DNA of 64,000 nucleotides from Bacteroidales bacterium. GTDB taxonomy: Bacteria > Bacteroidota > Bacteroidia > Bacteroidales > WCHB1-69. Both the position numbers and the translations under genes were made by a program. Location of the stretch: NCBI GenBank assembly GCA_016290295.1, contig JAEETJ010000004.1, positions 129,912 through 193,911 of the forward strand, read 5' to 3'. A model generated the notes under the pieces. The model did not search any database. It was not told the origin of the DNA and was given only the letters and a program-made list of their open reading frames with translations. Positions 27,943 to 39,700 of the stretch are shown here, piece after piece. Position 1 is the first letter of the stretch. Every line of letters starts with the position of its first letter.

Positions 27943-28058
27943 AGAAGTGCTTCGCAGGAGGACTCATGCTTCGCATTCGAGGGGAGTCTCGCTGCGCTCG
28001 AGGGGAGTGGACTTCGTCCAAAGGGGAGTCTCGCACTGCGTGCTCAAGGGGAGTTTTT
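27943..28058 (+). repeat. Mini-hairpin/GGGGAG ladder, copy A
   Basis: Directly after the stop codon, small hairpins (TGC-TTC-GCA, ATGC-TTC-GCAT, GGAC-TTC-GTCC, GCAC-TGC-GTGC and a CTCG..CGAG stem) alternate with GGGGAGT linkers. Linkers start at 27981, 28002, 28023 and 28048 (spacing 21, 21, 25); a GGAGGACT variant is at 27957. It lies upstream of the terminator at 28127-28153, so it should be in the 3' UTR. Confidence 0.85.
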
Positions 28059-28091
28059 CTTGACGTCTTGACGTCTTAAGCCTAACCGAAA

Positions 28092-28119
28092 GTAGAGACG
28101 TGCCGCGGTGCGTCTTTAC
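28092..28119. repeat. GTAGAGACG-family palindrome
   Basis: A 28-bp near-perfect palindrome (left arm GTAGAGACGTGCCG, right arm CGGTGCGTCTTTAC). It follows the hairpin ladder. Confidence 0.85.
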
Positions 28120-28126
28120 TGACACA

Positions 28127-28153
28127 TAAAAACGGGCGATTGCCCGTTTTTTT
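28127..28153 (+). terminator. Terminator of the 24414 gene
   Basis: Stem ACGGGC/GCCCGT with a short loop, A-run before and T-run after. It is about 190 nt downstream of the stop codon. Confidence 0.85.
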
Positions 28154-28236
28154 GAATTTTTCTTGTAACAATTTTTCATTTTTTGCGTCTATATATTAAG
28201 ATTTATGTATAAAAAATTCTATTATCAATTTTTTTG

Positions 28237-28244
28237 TACCTTTG
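28237..28244 (+). promoter_or_regulatory. -7 promoter element of the 28302 gene
   Basis: TACCTTTG after a T-run, 58 nt upstream of the ATG. Confidence 0.55.
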
Positions 28245-28301
28245 CAGCCCCAAAAATATCAAAAACGATTATCAACTCAATATTAACCAAATTCAACAAC
28301 A

Positions 28302-31300
28302 ATGAAAAAATTTCTAACTTTGTTCTTTGCGTTGTTTGCGATGACTTTCTTCGCGAAAGCGCAAATTAGCGATGACTTTGAGAGCTATACAGCTTTCACT
28401 GTTGACCCTGCCGGCACCTGGACCTACTTTGACGGGGACAGTGCCACAACCTATGGCATCGACGGATGCTCCTTTACCAATTCCAATTATGTAGGTAGCT
28501 GCATCGTCTTTAATCCAAGCCAAACTTCTCCAAGTACCGCAACGAACTATCCCGCCCATTCAGGCTCGCAATTTCTGATTATGTTCAATGCTGTACCAAG
28601 CAGCATCGTACATGGAAGCACCACCAACGATTGGCTGATTTCGCCAGCAATTTCAAGCACCACAGGTAGCATCCTGACTCTTTATGCCCGTGAGATAACC
28701 ACCAGTTATGGTGCCGAGACCATGAACATCCTGTACTCAACCACTGGCAACAACCCGTCGGACTTCACGCTGTTGCAAACAGAAGCTGTCAACAGCACAA
28801 GCTGGACCATGTACAGCTACAGCATTCCCTCCAATGCCACCTACGTAGCCATCAACTGTACTTCCAACGACGTTTTCGGCTTATGTATTGATGACATCTC
28901 CATCACACCTGTGCCCGGCGATCCCGCTATCGCTTCGGCCTCTTCTCTCGATTTAGGCAATGTAATGCTTCCCAACAATAATGTGGTCACCGTTCCTGTA
29001 CAAACATGGAACCTCACTTCTGCACTTACCGCCAGCTCCTCCGATGCTGTGTTCGAACTTTCTTTTGATGGCACCAATTTCGCCTCAACCGCCACCATCA
29101 GCAATCCTGTTGACTCAACCTACACCCTGCATGTGCGGTTTACTCCCACAACTGGCGGAACGGCTACGGGTACCATCACCCTTTCAAGCACAGGTGCCAC
29201 CAGCGTTACCATAGCACTCACCGGTAACGGTATTGACTGTAGCAACAATCCTCTGCCCTACTCTTTCGCTTTTGACAATGTGGAACAAGCCCAATGCTGG
29301 ACTACGGTGGATGTGAATAATGATGCCAGCGGCAGCAATGGAGCCATCTTTATCAGCACCTCTGGCGGATATGCATTTTATCAGTATTTGTCAACTGCTG
29401 CCGCCAACGACTGGCTGATTTCACCCACCTTCTATATTCCCCAAAATGGCGCCACTGCCTCTTTCGATTACCAAGTGGCAATGTCATCCTATCCCGAAAA
29501 GTTTTCGGTCCATGTGATTCCCGCTGGCTCAACCTACACCAATGCGGTCCAAATTGTACCCACCCAGACGGTAACCAATACCACTCCCGAAACCCAGTAT
29601 ATTGACCTGACTAATTTCGCTGGACAGAGCATCCAAATTGCCATCAAGGTTGAGTCTGACGCTGACCAATATTACATTTTGTTCACCAACTTCTTTGTTG
29701 GAGAAGACATTCCTGTCACCCTCACTCCCAATCCGTCACAGATTAATTTCGGTGAGGTAATCGTTGGTAATACTCCCAACAATATGCTTATCCTCAACAG
29801 CACGAATTTGAACGAGGACATCGTTCTGACTACGGGTACTCCCTATAGCATCTCCTTGAATGGCACCGACTATTTCAGCACGATTACCATCCCCGCCAAT
29901 TCCGAATTTGAAGTAAATGACACCGTATATGTACAATATACTCCCACTGCTGCAAGCAACTATGATGGTATGATCACCATTGTCGCCGGCACCATTCAAG
30001 ATACCGTCATTTTATCTGGCTCTGCCATTGTTTGTGACGCTATCACCACCTTGCCTCACGAACAGAATTTCGACAATGTGAACACCGAAACCAGCTTACT
30101 GCCCGGATGCTGGGTACAATTGTCACCCTATAGCGGCTATCCGAAAGTGACCAGTTCCTACGCCCACAGCGGCCAGGCACTGGAATTCCACGCCAATTCC
30201 TCCACAACCACCTACGCTATTATGCCCCTGTTTGACGAGGAATTGTCCAATCTGCAAATCAATTTCTGGACACGCAGAGAAGGAACTTCTTCTGGCACTT
30301 TGTCTGTTGGATTCATAACCAATCCGACTGATGCCAGCACTTTTGTGCCCACATGGTCCATGTCAAGTGCCGAAATCGGTGACAATGACTATCACGAATA
30401 CACCGTCCGTTTCACTGCTGCTGAAAATGTACAAACCGCTTATATCGCTTTCAGATATGAAGCTTCCTCTATTTGGTACTGGTATGTTGATGACATTACC
30501 GTTGACCTTGTTCCCGATTGTTCCGAAGCTATGGCTCTTAACACAATCAGTGCAAGCAACACCTCCGCTGAATTGACCTGGGACGGTGGTAACAGCACCC
30601 AATTCAACCTGCATTACATGAGCCTCAACGACAGCATTGACCATGTTGTAAATGGTGTTCAGCTGAATGTTGACGGTGTTTACACTTTGGAGAACCTTTC
30701 TTCCTCTACGGAATACGAATGGTATATTGAGACTGTTTGTACAGACTCCACTTACGCCAGTGCTCATGCCTTCTTCACAACTGCGGGATGCGCAGCTGAA
30801 GACCAGTGCACCATCACTATTGTGGGTGAAGACTCATTCGGTGACGGCTGGAACGGCAATGCCATCAACATTATGCAGAGTGGTGTCACTGTTGGCACAT
30901 TCACTCTTCCTTCCAGCACAAGTTCATTAACTGAATCCTTCTCCGTATGCTCCGGTATTCCCGTAAGCTTCAGCTGGGTGAGTGGCAGCTATGCTTCTGA
31001 GACCAGCTTCGAAATCCACGACGGAGGAAACTCTGTGGTATTCACTGGTGCTGGCAGCGACATGGTTGGCGGCAACACCTTCTTCACTATGAACGACGCT
31101 TGCCCAAGCTGTTTGCCTGCATCCGCACTGACCGTTGACGCTGCCACCGAAACCAGCATCACCATCAGTTGGACCGGTACCGCTGCCAGCTATGATATTT
31201 ACAATGGCGAAGACTTCGTTGCCAATGTTACAGCTACTACATACACCTTCAATAGCCTTACCGCCTCTACTGGCTATGTGTTCGGTGTACAAGCCATCTG

Positions 31301-33167
31301 CTCAGCCACTGACAGTGCTATCATGGCCACCATCATCGCAACAACTTCTTGTGCCACCACTGCCATTAACTTGCCCTTCACCGAGACCTTCGACCTCACC
31401 AGTGGCAGTCGCAACTGCTGGACCACTATTGACGCTGACAACGACGGTTTCAACTGGACAACTTTGACCGACGGTACTGGTGCAGATCAGGAAGCCATGC
31501 TTTCATACTCCTTCGACAACAGCACCTTAGCAGCTTTGAACCCCGACAACTGGCTCGTCAGTCCGAAACTGCATAGCAACGCCGGTAGCACTATAACCAT
31601 GCAGTGGTCTGTAGCATCTGCTCCAAGCTATCCTGCCGAGCACTACGGTGTATATGTTTCCACTACCGTTATCGACACCAACGCCTTCACCATGGTGGAT
31701 GAATGGACGATTAGTAATGGCAATGCGGAAGTTAAAAATATTGACCTCTCCGCATACGCAGGTCAAGACTTCTATGTAGCCTTCCGTCATCACAATTGCA
31801 CCGACCAATATGTGTTGATGATTGACAATGTACAAATTTATGAGGGTACTTATGTGCCTGACACATTGACCGTAACTTTCGCTGTTAACAATGCCACCAT
31901 GGGTACCACCAACCCCGTTCCTGGCAGCTACCAGTATATCGATGGCGAAACTGTAAACTTCAGCGCTGTGCCCAATGCAGGATACCACTTCGTAACATGG
32001 GAATATACTCTTGGTTCCAGCACCACAGTACAAACTTTTGATTCCCAATCCGCATACTTCAATGCAAGCTCTTTCATAAGTTATGGAAATATAAGCTTCA
32101 CCGCTATTTTTGAGGCTGGTAATCCCGACAGCACCACCATCACCTACGCTGTGAACGATGCTACCATGGGTACTACCACTCCCGCTCCAGGCACTTACAC
32201 CATCTATGTGGGCAACAGCATTCAGGCTGCTGCCACTCCCAATGCCGGATATGAACTCACCACATGGATTCTGGATTACACACAGAATGGCACAGTTACC
32301 AACATATTTACCATCGCTTCCGATGATACTGACTTTGAGAACCCGATTACCTTCGGCACAGTACCTCAGTCATTCGTAGATGCCGGTGCCACATTCACCG
32401 TTACTGCTGTCTTCGCAGCCAGCACCACTCCTCCGACTCAATACACTGTGACATTAAACAGTGCAGATGCCACTATGGGTACGGTATCTCCTGCCGGTAC
32501 AACCACTGTTGACGAAGGCACCCCATTCACCGCTACCGCAACTGCCAATGATGGATATCACTTCTTACAGTGGATTGATGACAATGGCAATACTTTCAGC
32601 ACCAACCCCTATACCTTCACTGTGACCGGTCACACCACCCTCACAGCCACCTTCGAGGCTAATGATCCACAGGTGACCTACTACAATGTTACCGTCACCA
32701 GCGCCAACACCAATATGGGTAATGTGAGCAGCACCGCCAGCGGCCAAGTAGCTGAAAACACAGAAGTTACGGTCACTGCTACCGCTCTTGAAGGCTATCG
32801 CTTCGTGAACTGGACCAATGACGCAGGTACCGAAGTAAGCACTGATAACCCCTATACCTTCACAGTGACAGAAGACATCACCCTGATTGCCAACTTCGAA
32901 CTTATAGATGCTATTGAAGACATCACTTTGGCTCAAAGTATTAGTCTGATGCCGAACCCCGCTGACAACTATATCGTACTGAGCGTGAACAGCAATGTGA
33001 ACGTGAAGGAAGCTGTGGTATACAACGCCTTCGGCCAGCTCATCCAGACCGTACAACTCACCGACAACCATGCCCGCATCGACCTCAGCAACATGGCCGC
33101 CGGTATGTATTTCGTGAGAGTGAACGGCGAGGGGGTGAGTGCGACGAAGAAGTTTATCAAGAAGTAA
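28302..33167 (+). CDS. Giant-family T9SS protein 2: anchor-J/Ig/FN3/InlB-repeat protein
   Basis: The 1621-residue protein has signal peptide MKKFLTLFFALFAMTFFAKA|Q, almost identical to those of the 9335 and 10364 genes. Its sorting domain (1539-1621, ISLMPNPADNYIVL) is of the class used by the giant genes, so it is a mosaic. Order: anchor-J (21-203), Ig-like (204-311), anchor-J (315-470), Ig-like (472-578), anchor-J (580-738), FN3 (740-828), GDGWN module (833-933; EDSFGDGWNG), FN3 (936-1017), cleaved-adhesin domain (1018-1183; IDADNDGFNW, LNPDNWLVSP), four InlB-like repeats (1187-1535; ATMGT..., GYHFVTWEY, GYRFVNW), sorting domain. A surface adhesive or structural role is likely. No enzyme domain is seen. 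Confidence 0.9.
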   Translation: MKKFLTLFFALFAMTFFAKAQISDDFESYTAFTVDPAGTWTYFDGDSATTYGIDGCSFTNSNYVGSCIVFNPSQTSPSTATNYPAHSGSQFLIMFNAVPSSIVHGSTTNDWLISPAISSTTGSILTLYAREITTSYGAETMNILYSTTGNNPSDFTLLQTEAVNSTSWTMYSYSIPSNATYVAINCTSNDVFGLCIDDISITPVPGDPAIASASSLDLGNVMLPNNNVVTVPVQTWNLTSALTASSSDAVFELSFDGTNFASTATISNPVDSTYTLHVRFTPTTGGTATGTITLSSTGATSVTIALTGNGIDCSNNPLPYSFAFDNVEQAQCWTTVDVNNDASGSNGAIFISTSGGYAFYQYLSTAAANDWLISPTFYIPQNGATASFDYQVAMSSYPEKFSVHVIPAGSTYTNAVQIVPTQTVTNTTPETQYIDLTNFAGQSIQIAIKVESDADQYYILFTNFFVGEDIPVTLTPNPSQINFGEVIVGNTPNNMLILNSTNLNEDIVLTTGTPYSISLNGTDYFSTITIPANSEFEVNDTVYVQYTPTAASNYDGMITIVAGTIQDTVILSGSAIVCDAITTLPHEQNFDNVNTETSLLPGCWVQLSPYSGYPKVTSSYAHSGQALEFHANSSTTTYAIMPLFDEELSNLQINFWTRREGTSSGTLSVGFITNPTDASTFVPTWSMSSAEIGDNDYHEYTVRFTAAENVQTAYIAFRYEASSIWYWYVDDITVDLVPDCSEAMALNTISASNTSAELTWDGGNSTQFNLHYMSLNDSIDHVVNGVQLNVDGVYTLENLSSSTEYEWYIETVCTDSTYASAHAFFTTAGCAAEDQCTITIVGEDSFGDGWNGNAINIMQSGVTVGTFTLPSSTSSLTESFSVCSGIPVSFSWVSGSYASETSFEIHDGGNSVVFTGAGSDMVGGNTFFTMNDACPSCLPASALTVDAATETSITISWTGTAASYDIYNGEDFVANVTATTYTFNSLTASTGYVFGVQAICSATDSAIMATIIATTSCATTAINLPFTETFDLTSGSRNCWTTIDADNDGFNWTTLTDGTGADQEAMLSYSFDNSTLAALNPDNWLVSPKLHSNAGSTITMQWSVASAPSYPAEHYGVYVSTTVIDTNAFTMVDEWTISNGNAEVKNIDLSAYAGQDFYVAFRHHNCTDQYVLMIDNVQIYEGTYVPDTLTVTFAVNNATMGTTNPVPGSYQYIDGETVNFSAVPNAGYHFVTWEYTLGSSTTVQTFDSQSAYFNASSFISYGNISFTAIFEAGNPDSTTITYAVNDATMGTTTPAPGTYTIYVGNSIQAAATPNAGYELTTWILDYTQNGTVTNIFTIASDDTDFENPITFGTVPQSFVDAGATFTVTAVFAASTTPPTQYTVTLNSADATMGTVSPAGTTTVDEGTPFTATATANDGYHFLQWIDDNGNTFSTNPYTFTVTGHTTLTATFEANDPQVTYYNVTVTSANTNMGNVSSTASGQVAENTEVTVTATALEGYRFVNWTNDAGTEVSTDNPYTFTVTEDITLIANFELIDAIEDITLAQSISLMPNPADNYIVLSVNSNVNVKEAVVYNAFGQLIQTVQLTDNHARIDLSNMAAGMYFVRVNGEGVSATKKFIKK

Positions 33168-33290
33168 TTAAGAACTAAGAATTAAGAATTAAGAACTTAG
33201 GTCTTAGAGCTTAATTGGTATTGAAATTAAGAGTTAAGGGTGATCATCATTCTTAACTCTTAATTTTTAATTCTTAACTTGTAGAGGCCT
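33165..33290. repeat. Shared 3' flank with TAAGAAY heptamers, copy 1
   Basis: Four 7-bp units TAAGAAC/TAAGAAT (33169-33196) are followed by CTTAGGTCTTAGAGCTTAAT and an inverted repeat ATTAAGAGTTAAG...CTTAACTCTTAAT. The block is nearly identical to 40827-40930. Confidence 0.85.
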
Positions 33291-33306
33291 GGAGACGATA
33301 TAGCGG

Positions 33307-33420
33307 GAAGTGCTTCGCAGGGGAGTCTCATGCTTCGCATTCGAGGGGAGTCTCGCTACGCTCGAGGGGAGTGGACTTCGTCCAAAGGGGAGTCTTGCAC
33401 TGCGTGCTTGAGGGGAGTTC
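33307..33420 (+). repeat. Mini-hairpin/GGGGAG ladder, copy B
   Basis: GGGGAGT linkers at 33320, 33345, 33366, 33387 and 33412 (spacing 25, 21, 21, 25) separate mini-hairpins equivalent to those of copy A. The CTCG..CGAG hairpin has loop CTACGCT where copy A has CTGCGCT. Confidence 0.85.
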
Positions 33421-33440
33421 TTCTTGACGCCTAACCGAAA

Positions 33441-33474
33441 GTAAAGATGCGCTGCGGCGCGTCTCTACTTTTTT
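33441..33474 (+). terminator. GTAGAGACG-family palindrome acting as terminator of the 28302 gene
   Basis: A 28-bp near-palindrome (right arm GCGCGTCTCTAC) is followed by six T. The left arm is diverged (GTAAAGATGCGC) but still pairs mostly, with G-T wobbles. Confidence 0.75.
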
Positions 33475-33555
33475 GACATACAAGATATTAACATTTAATG
33501 GTGGATAATTTAACGATTATTCACCATTTTTGATTATTTTTTCAAAACTTTTTTG

Positions 33556-33563
33556 TACCTTTG
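33556..33563 (+). promoter_or_regulatory. -7 promoter element of the 33711 gene
   Basis: TACCTTTG after a T-run. The leader to the ATG is about 147 nt, A/T-rich, and shows no riboswitch or ORF that I recognise. Confidence 0.5.
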
Positions 33564-33710
33564 CCAACTTTAGAATGTTAATAATCTAAGCAGACTACAG
33601 GACATGACCAACACCGCTCAAATCTAAATTAAAACATTGATAATAAATATTTTACAATCAAAAGAAAATAAAAATACAATTCACTTTATTATTCACCTAA
33701 TTCAACAAAA

Positions 33711-36700
33711 ATGAAAAAAGTTTTACTTTTTTTGCTGGCATTAATGCTTGGGTTTAGCACCCTGCAACTGTCGGCACAGCAGACTGTAGAAATTGGTACG
33801 GGTACAGAAACCACGTACGTTACCCCGTACAATTCCCTATGGGGGTATTCTTTTGTGGAGCAGATTTATACCTCCGCAGAAATAGACATGGCTGGTGAAA
33901 TCCTATCCATCAGCTTCAACAACAGTGGTTCCGATCAGACCAACAACATCACGGTCTATATGAAGCTTGTGAACAGAACTTCGTTCTCATCCACCACCGA
34001 CTATGAAACCGTGACTGCGGCTGACATTGTTTACACTGGAAGCCATACTTTTAGCTCAGGATGGAGCACCATCACCCTTGACAGCCCCTTTGACTATGAC
34101 GGTGTAAGCAATCTTATGATTGCCATACACGAAAACACAAGTGGATACAGCACCCGCTATTTTTACTATACAAGCACAACAGACGCTGTTATCACATTCC
34201 ACAGTGACTCATACGACCCTAACCCATACGACCTTGGTTCTTATAGTGGAAACAAATATACCAGTTCAAACCGCGCTAACATCAGGATGGAAATCATGCC
34301 TAACGGCAACAACTGCTATGCACCCACTTCTCCGCTTATTTCAGATGTTGACTCTTACGAAGCTACCCTTTCATGGACTCCCCGTGAAGGACAAACCGCA
34401 TGGGAAGTTTATTGCGGCACCGGTGTCATTGACTTGGACCAAGTTACTTGGACTGCAGTTACCGACACTTTCTACACTTTTACAAATTTGACACCTGCCA
34501 CCAACTATACTGCTTACGTTCGCACCAATTGCGGCTCTGAGGTCAGCAACCCTCGCCAAGCAAACTTCACTACTGAAGCCACCTGTGCCAGCGTACCCAG
34601 CAATGTTTTAGTAAGCAATATCACTGCCACCTCTGTGGATGTAAGCTGGACCGCCGGAACCGATGATAGCGCTTGGGAAGTTGTGGTAGTACCCGCCTCT
34701 GCAGCTCCCGAAACCGGAACTCCTGAACAAACCAGCACACAACCCTATACCTTTGGAGGTTTGCAAGACAACACCCAATATAAAGCATATGTACGCACCG
34801 ATTGTGGTGGCGGTGACCATAGCTATTGGTCAACTGGCACCTCTTTCACCACCTATCCTTTCTGCTCATCTCCATTAAATGTTAACATCAGCCAAATTAC
34901 CGGTACATCCGCATTGGTGACCTGGAATCCCGCAGCCTTTGGTGCTACCAACTATACTGTCGAATATACACAAGACAGTCTAAACTGGACCATGGAGGTT
35001 GTTGACGGCACCCAGTTCATGATTTCCAACCTTGAACCCAACACCACTTATAGTGTAATGGTATATTCCAACTGTGACATCAGCACCGCTGATACAGTGG
35101 AAAAAACATTCACCACAAAATGCTTAGTGGGCGGCGACCTGCAAATTGGAGAGGGTACCTCTACCACTTCCTACTACCCCACAAACAGCTGCTACAACTA
35201 CAGCTACACACAACAGATTTTCCTCGCCAGCGAAATGAATGGAGCAGCAAACATTAACTCGATTGCTGTTGACGTTTACTCCATTGCATCCAATTCCCGT
35301 CAAATCAGCATTTATTTGATGCATACCACAGCGGCTTCCGGCGATTTGCTGCCAACCACCAATGCACAGCTGGTCTATAGCGGCACCTTCAATCCTGTTT
35401 TAGGATGGAATACATTCAATTTCACCACTCCGTTCCAATACAACGGCACGAGCAATCTGGCACTGATTATCATTGACGCCACTGGCTCCTACAACTGTTC
35501 CAACTACTACAACTGCCACACCGCAAGCGCCACACTTTCCCACTGCGAGTATCAGGACAACACCCCATACAGCATCAACAACATCCCGTCAGGTGGCTAT
35601 TCCGACATCTCTTCCACTCGCTGTAACATTATATTTGGCATCGACTGCGACGAAACTGTCACCTGTGTGAGACCAAACGTGTATGTAACCGAAACCAGCG
35701 AAAACAGCATTACTTTGGATTGGGCACCTGGTTACACTGAAAGCGCATGGGAAATAGAATATTCTGATGACAACAGCAACTGGACCCCTGTTGGCTCCAC
35801 AACTACTCACCCATACGAAGTGACAGGGCTTAACGCTAACACCAAATACTATTTCCAAGTCCGTTCCGATTGCGGCGCTGAACAAAGCGACTGGTCAGTA
35901 GCTAGTGCCAGAACTGAATGCGGTGCACTTACGCAGTTACCCTACAGCGAAGACTTCGAAGACGCCAGCACCATATACAATACCACCCAGGATAATTACA
36001 TTTTATGCTGGGACCGTTACGCTTCTGACCCCGCACATTATGTTTATATCCCGAGCAACAGTTACGCTCATAGTGGAACGCATTTCTTAGACTTCCACCA
36101 CACCAACAGTTGCTTCAATATTGCCATCATGCCCGAGCTGGACGTCACCTTCAATGCAAGCGACTTGATGGTTTCCTTCTATGCATGCCGCAGTGGCAAC
36201 ACCGGCAGTCTGGAAGTGGGTGTGATGACCGACAAAGAAGACCCAACCACCTTTGAGACTGTAAGTATCATCGATTTGTCAGCAGCTAACACATACGAAT
36301 ATGTGGAACAGCACATTTCATTAGAGGATTACACTGGCAACGGCACCTACGTTGCTTTCCGCGTTTCCAACGCCCAAAGCTGTGGTTTCTACGTTGACGA
36401 TGTGACTTTGGAAGAACGTCCGAACTGTATGTACCCCTCCGCAGTGACCGTAGACAGCGTAAGTGATAACAGCGTCACTATCTCATGGACTGCAATGGGC
36501 ACTGCCACTGCCTGGAATATCGAATACGCCACTTCCGACTTCACCCCTGGTGAGGGAACAGGCACTCTCATCCCCAGCGTGACCGACAACCCCTACACGA
36601 TAGAGAATCTGACTCCCGTTACCACTTATTATATTTACATACAGAGTGACTGCGGCAGTGAGTGGGTAGGCCCAATAACCGCCATCCCCGGTCAATACCT

Positions 36701-39700
36701 CATGGGCTCCACCGGCAGCGACACGCTGACTACTTGCGGTATGATTATATACGACGATGGTGGTCCCGATGGCAACTACGGCTCTTACTGTGATTTCACC
36801 CTCGTTCTCTATCCCGAAAATCCGAATGCGGTATTATACCTCTCCGGTACAAGCAACACGGAAAACAGCTGGGATTACATGTATGTATATGACGGAGTTG
36901 GCACAAGTGGCACAGAGCTTGCATACTACACTGGCCAGAACCAAACTGTAGACGTCATGTCACAGTCAGGTCCTCTTACCCTTGTATTCCATTCTGATGG
37001 AAGTGTATTTTATTCAGGTATTGCTGTCACCGCCACCTGCGTGTCCTGCTACCCGCCTACTAATGTCACCACTTCCAACCCGACATTGGACGGTGCAACC
37101 GTCAACTGGAGCGGCACAGGCGACAGCTATGTACTCTTCCTCAACGGCGACATGACCACCGGTTATCCTGCCAACGACACCACCTACACCTTCACCGGAC
37201 TGACCAGCAGCACCATTTACAGCGTGCGTGTTGCCGCCATCTGCAATGGTGACACCTCCATGCTCTCATCGGCTGCCACTTTCGCTACGGCCTGTGACGC
37301 CATCACCATCACGGTTGACAATCCATGGACAGAAGACTTCGAAAATTACCAAGGTAGCGGTGTACAACAGTTTGTATGCTGGGATAGACCTGTCACCGAA
37401 GTAGTGGACAACGGTACTGCCCCGTTTGTCTATTGCGAATACGGTCAGGCTGCACACTCTGGCACCAACACCGCCGAGCTGAAAGGCACCCTCAACATGC
37501 TGGCACTTCCTCAGTTCACCAACGACCTCTCCGAGCTTCGAATCTCCTTCTGGGCTACAGGTTACAGCTATACCAATACTAACGTTGAGGTCGGCTACAT
37601 GACAGATGTCAACGACGCATCCACATTCGTCTCTGTTGCCAATGCTGGCACACCTGGCGCACGTGGTGGTAGCAATGGTGGCAACGGTAACTACATGGGA
37701 CCATTCAGTTTCGGCAATGTTACCGTCTCCAATGCAAGAATTGCTCTTCGTTACACAGGTCCAGGCAGCAGCTCTGGCTGGAATGTTGACGACTTCATCG
37801 TGGAAATCGCTCCCGACTGCCAGTCACCTGTGAAGACCAGCGTGACCGCCACCAACATCGGCGGACATGTGGCCACCATCAGCTGGGTTGACCTTGACGA
37901 CACCCACACAGCTTGGACGGTTTACTATAAGGAAACTACTGGTAATGATTGGATTACAGCACCTGCTACCGACACTACCGTTACCCTCACGGGTCTCGAT
38001 CCACTTACTTCTTATGATGTGTATGTAATTACCGACTGTGGCACTCCGGAAACTAATCCCGATGCTACTCATACTATCCATTTCACCACAACAGTAGCTT
38101 GTCCTGCACCTACAGGTATAACCCTTTCCAACGTTTCTTCCGACGAGGCCACCATTACCTGGAACGGCACCGCCAGCAGCTACAATGTAGAATTTGGTGA
38201 AGCTGGTTTCACTCCTGGCACAGGTACCGCAGATGTAGCATCCACCGAATCGTTCACGATGTCGAACCTTACTCCGAACACCAACTACACCATCTATTTG
38301 AACAGCGACTGCAATGATGCCAACGACAGCCTCTCCACTACCGTCTCCTTCACTTTCCGCACTACTCAGGTTCCTGAACAGCTGCCTTATACCGCTGATT
38401 TCACCGCAGCCAATGAATGGGTTTTGAATAATGGTACTTGTACCAACTACTGGGCCACTGGCACTGTGAACGCCACACCTTCCTTGTTTGTTACCAACAA
38501 CGGCACCACTCCTGGCTACAACGAATCAAGCACTTCCGTTGTCTCCGCCGAGAAATTACTCAACGTGGGTGACAACGCTTCAGTCGTTATCAGCTTCGAC
38601 GTTTATGTTGGCGGTGAGGGCACATCCAGCTATTCATACGACTATCTGAAAGTGTTCTTTGCCCCGGCAGAAAACGAGTATCCGGCAACGACCTCCACAC
38701 CAACCTATGCCTCTTACACTTACGAGCCCAATGCTGTCAACTTCCAAAACTACCTCTCACAAACAGGTTGTTCTTATAACCCATTCAAACTCAGTTTGAC
38801 CAACGACACGCTGCACGTGTCTGTTGAAATGCCCAACCCGTATGAGAACCCCACTGCTTCGTCTAATGCTAAGTTAGTGTTCTTATGGCGCAACGACTAC
38901 TCGACAAGCACACAACCTGGCGCCATCATCAGCAATGTCAACGTTGCGGTGAACAGCTGCCCGATGCCTTCCGCATTAACAGTTGACAACATTACGACCA
39001 ACTCTGCAGACATCTCCTGGACTTCCAGCGATGAGGTATCCGCATGGGTATTGGAATATCAACTTGCAGGTGACAGTTCATGGACTATTGTTAATGTCTC
39101 AACAACTCCTGAGTACACCCTCAACAACTTATCAGCTGCCAGCCATTACACTGTACGTGTCAAATCTGATTGCACAAGTGAAGAATCCAGCTATCAAACC
39201 ATTTCATTCTACACTGCCTGCGATATTATCACCACGCTGCCCTATACAGAGAATTTTGACAATATCTCGTCAGGCAGCGAAAGCGCCTTCCCAACTTGCT
39301 GGGCCAGACCTATCCAATATTCTGGCTATCCATACGCTGTAACCGCATATCAGCACTCCGCACCAGCCAGCTTGAGATTCCAGTCAGAGACCACCACACC
39401 TACCACAGCAGTAACACCTCAGTTTGCAGAAGACATCCACAACCTTCAGTTGAACTTCTGGCTGAAGGCTGAAAGCACCACTTCCTCTGGTACTTTTGAA
39501 GTTGGTGTGATGACAGATCCTAACGATGTATCCACTTTCGTCGGCGTATGGACTATCCAACCGACTTCCACCAGCTGGATTGAATACACCCTCAACTTTG
39601 ACACTACAGCTGTATCAGGTATCAACAAATACATTGCATTCCGTCAACACTCAAATTCAAGCGTTTATTATTACTGGTTGGATGATGTGACAATCGACCT

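Noticed and set aside
27964..28179. Minus-strand small protein across the hairpin ladder
   Set aside because: Its sequence is just the translated ladder; unit spacings of 25 nt break the frame between copies and no start context is conserved.
33564..33710. Riboswitch in the 147-nt leader of the 33711 gene
   Set aside because: The leader is A/T-rich with no conserved aptamer motif that I recognise and no terminator hairpin near the start codon.
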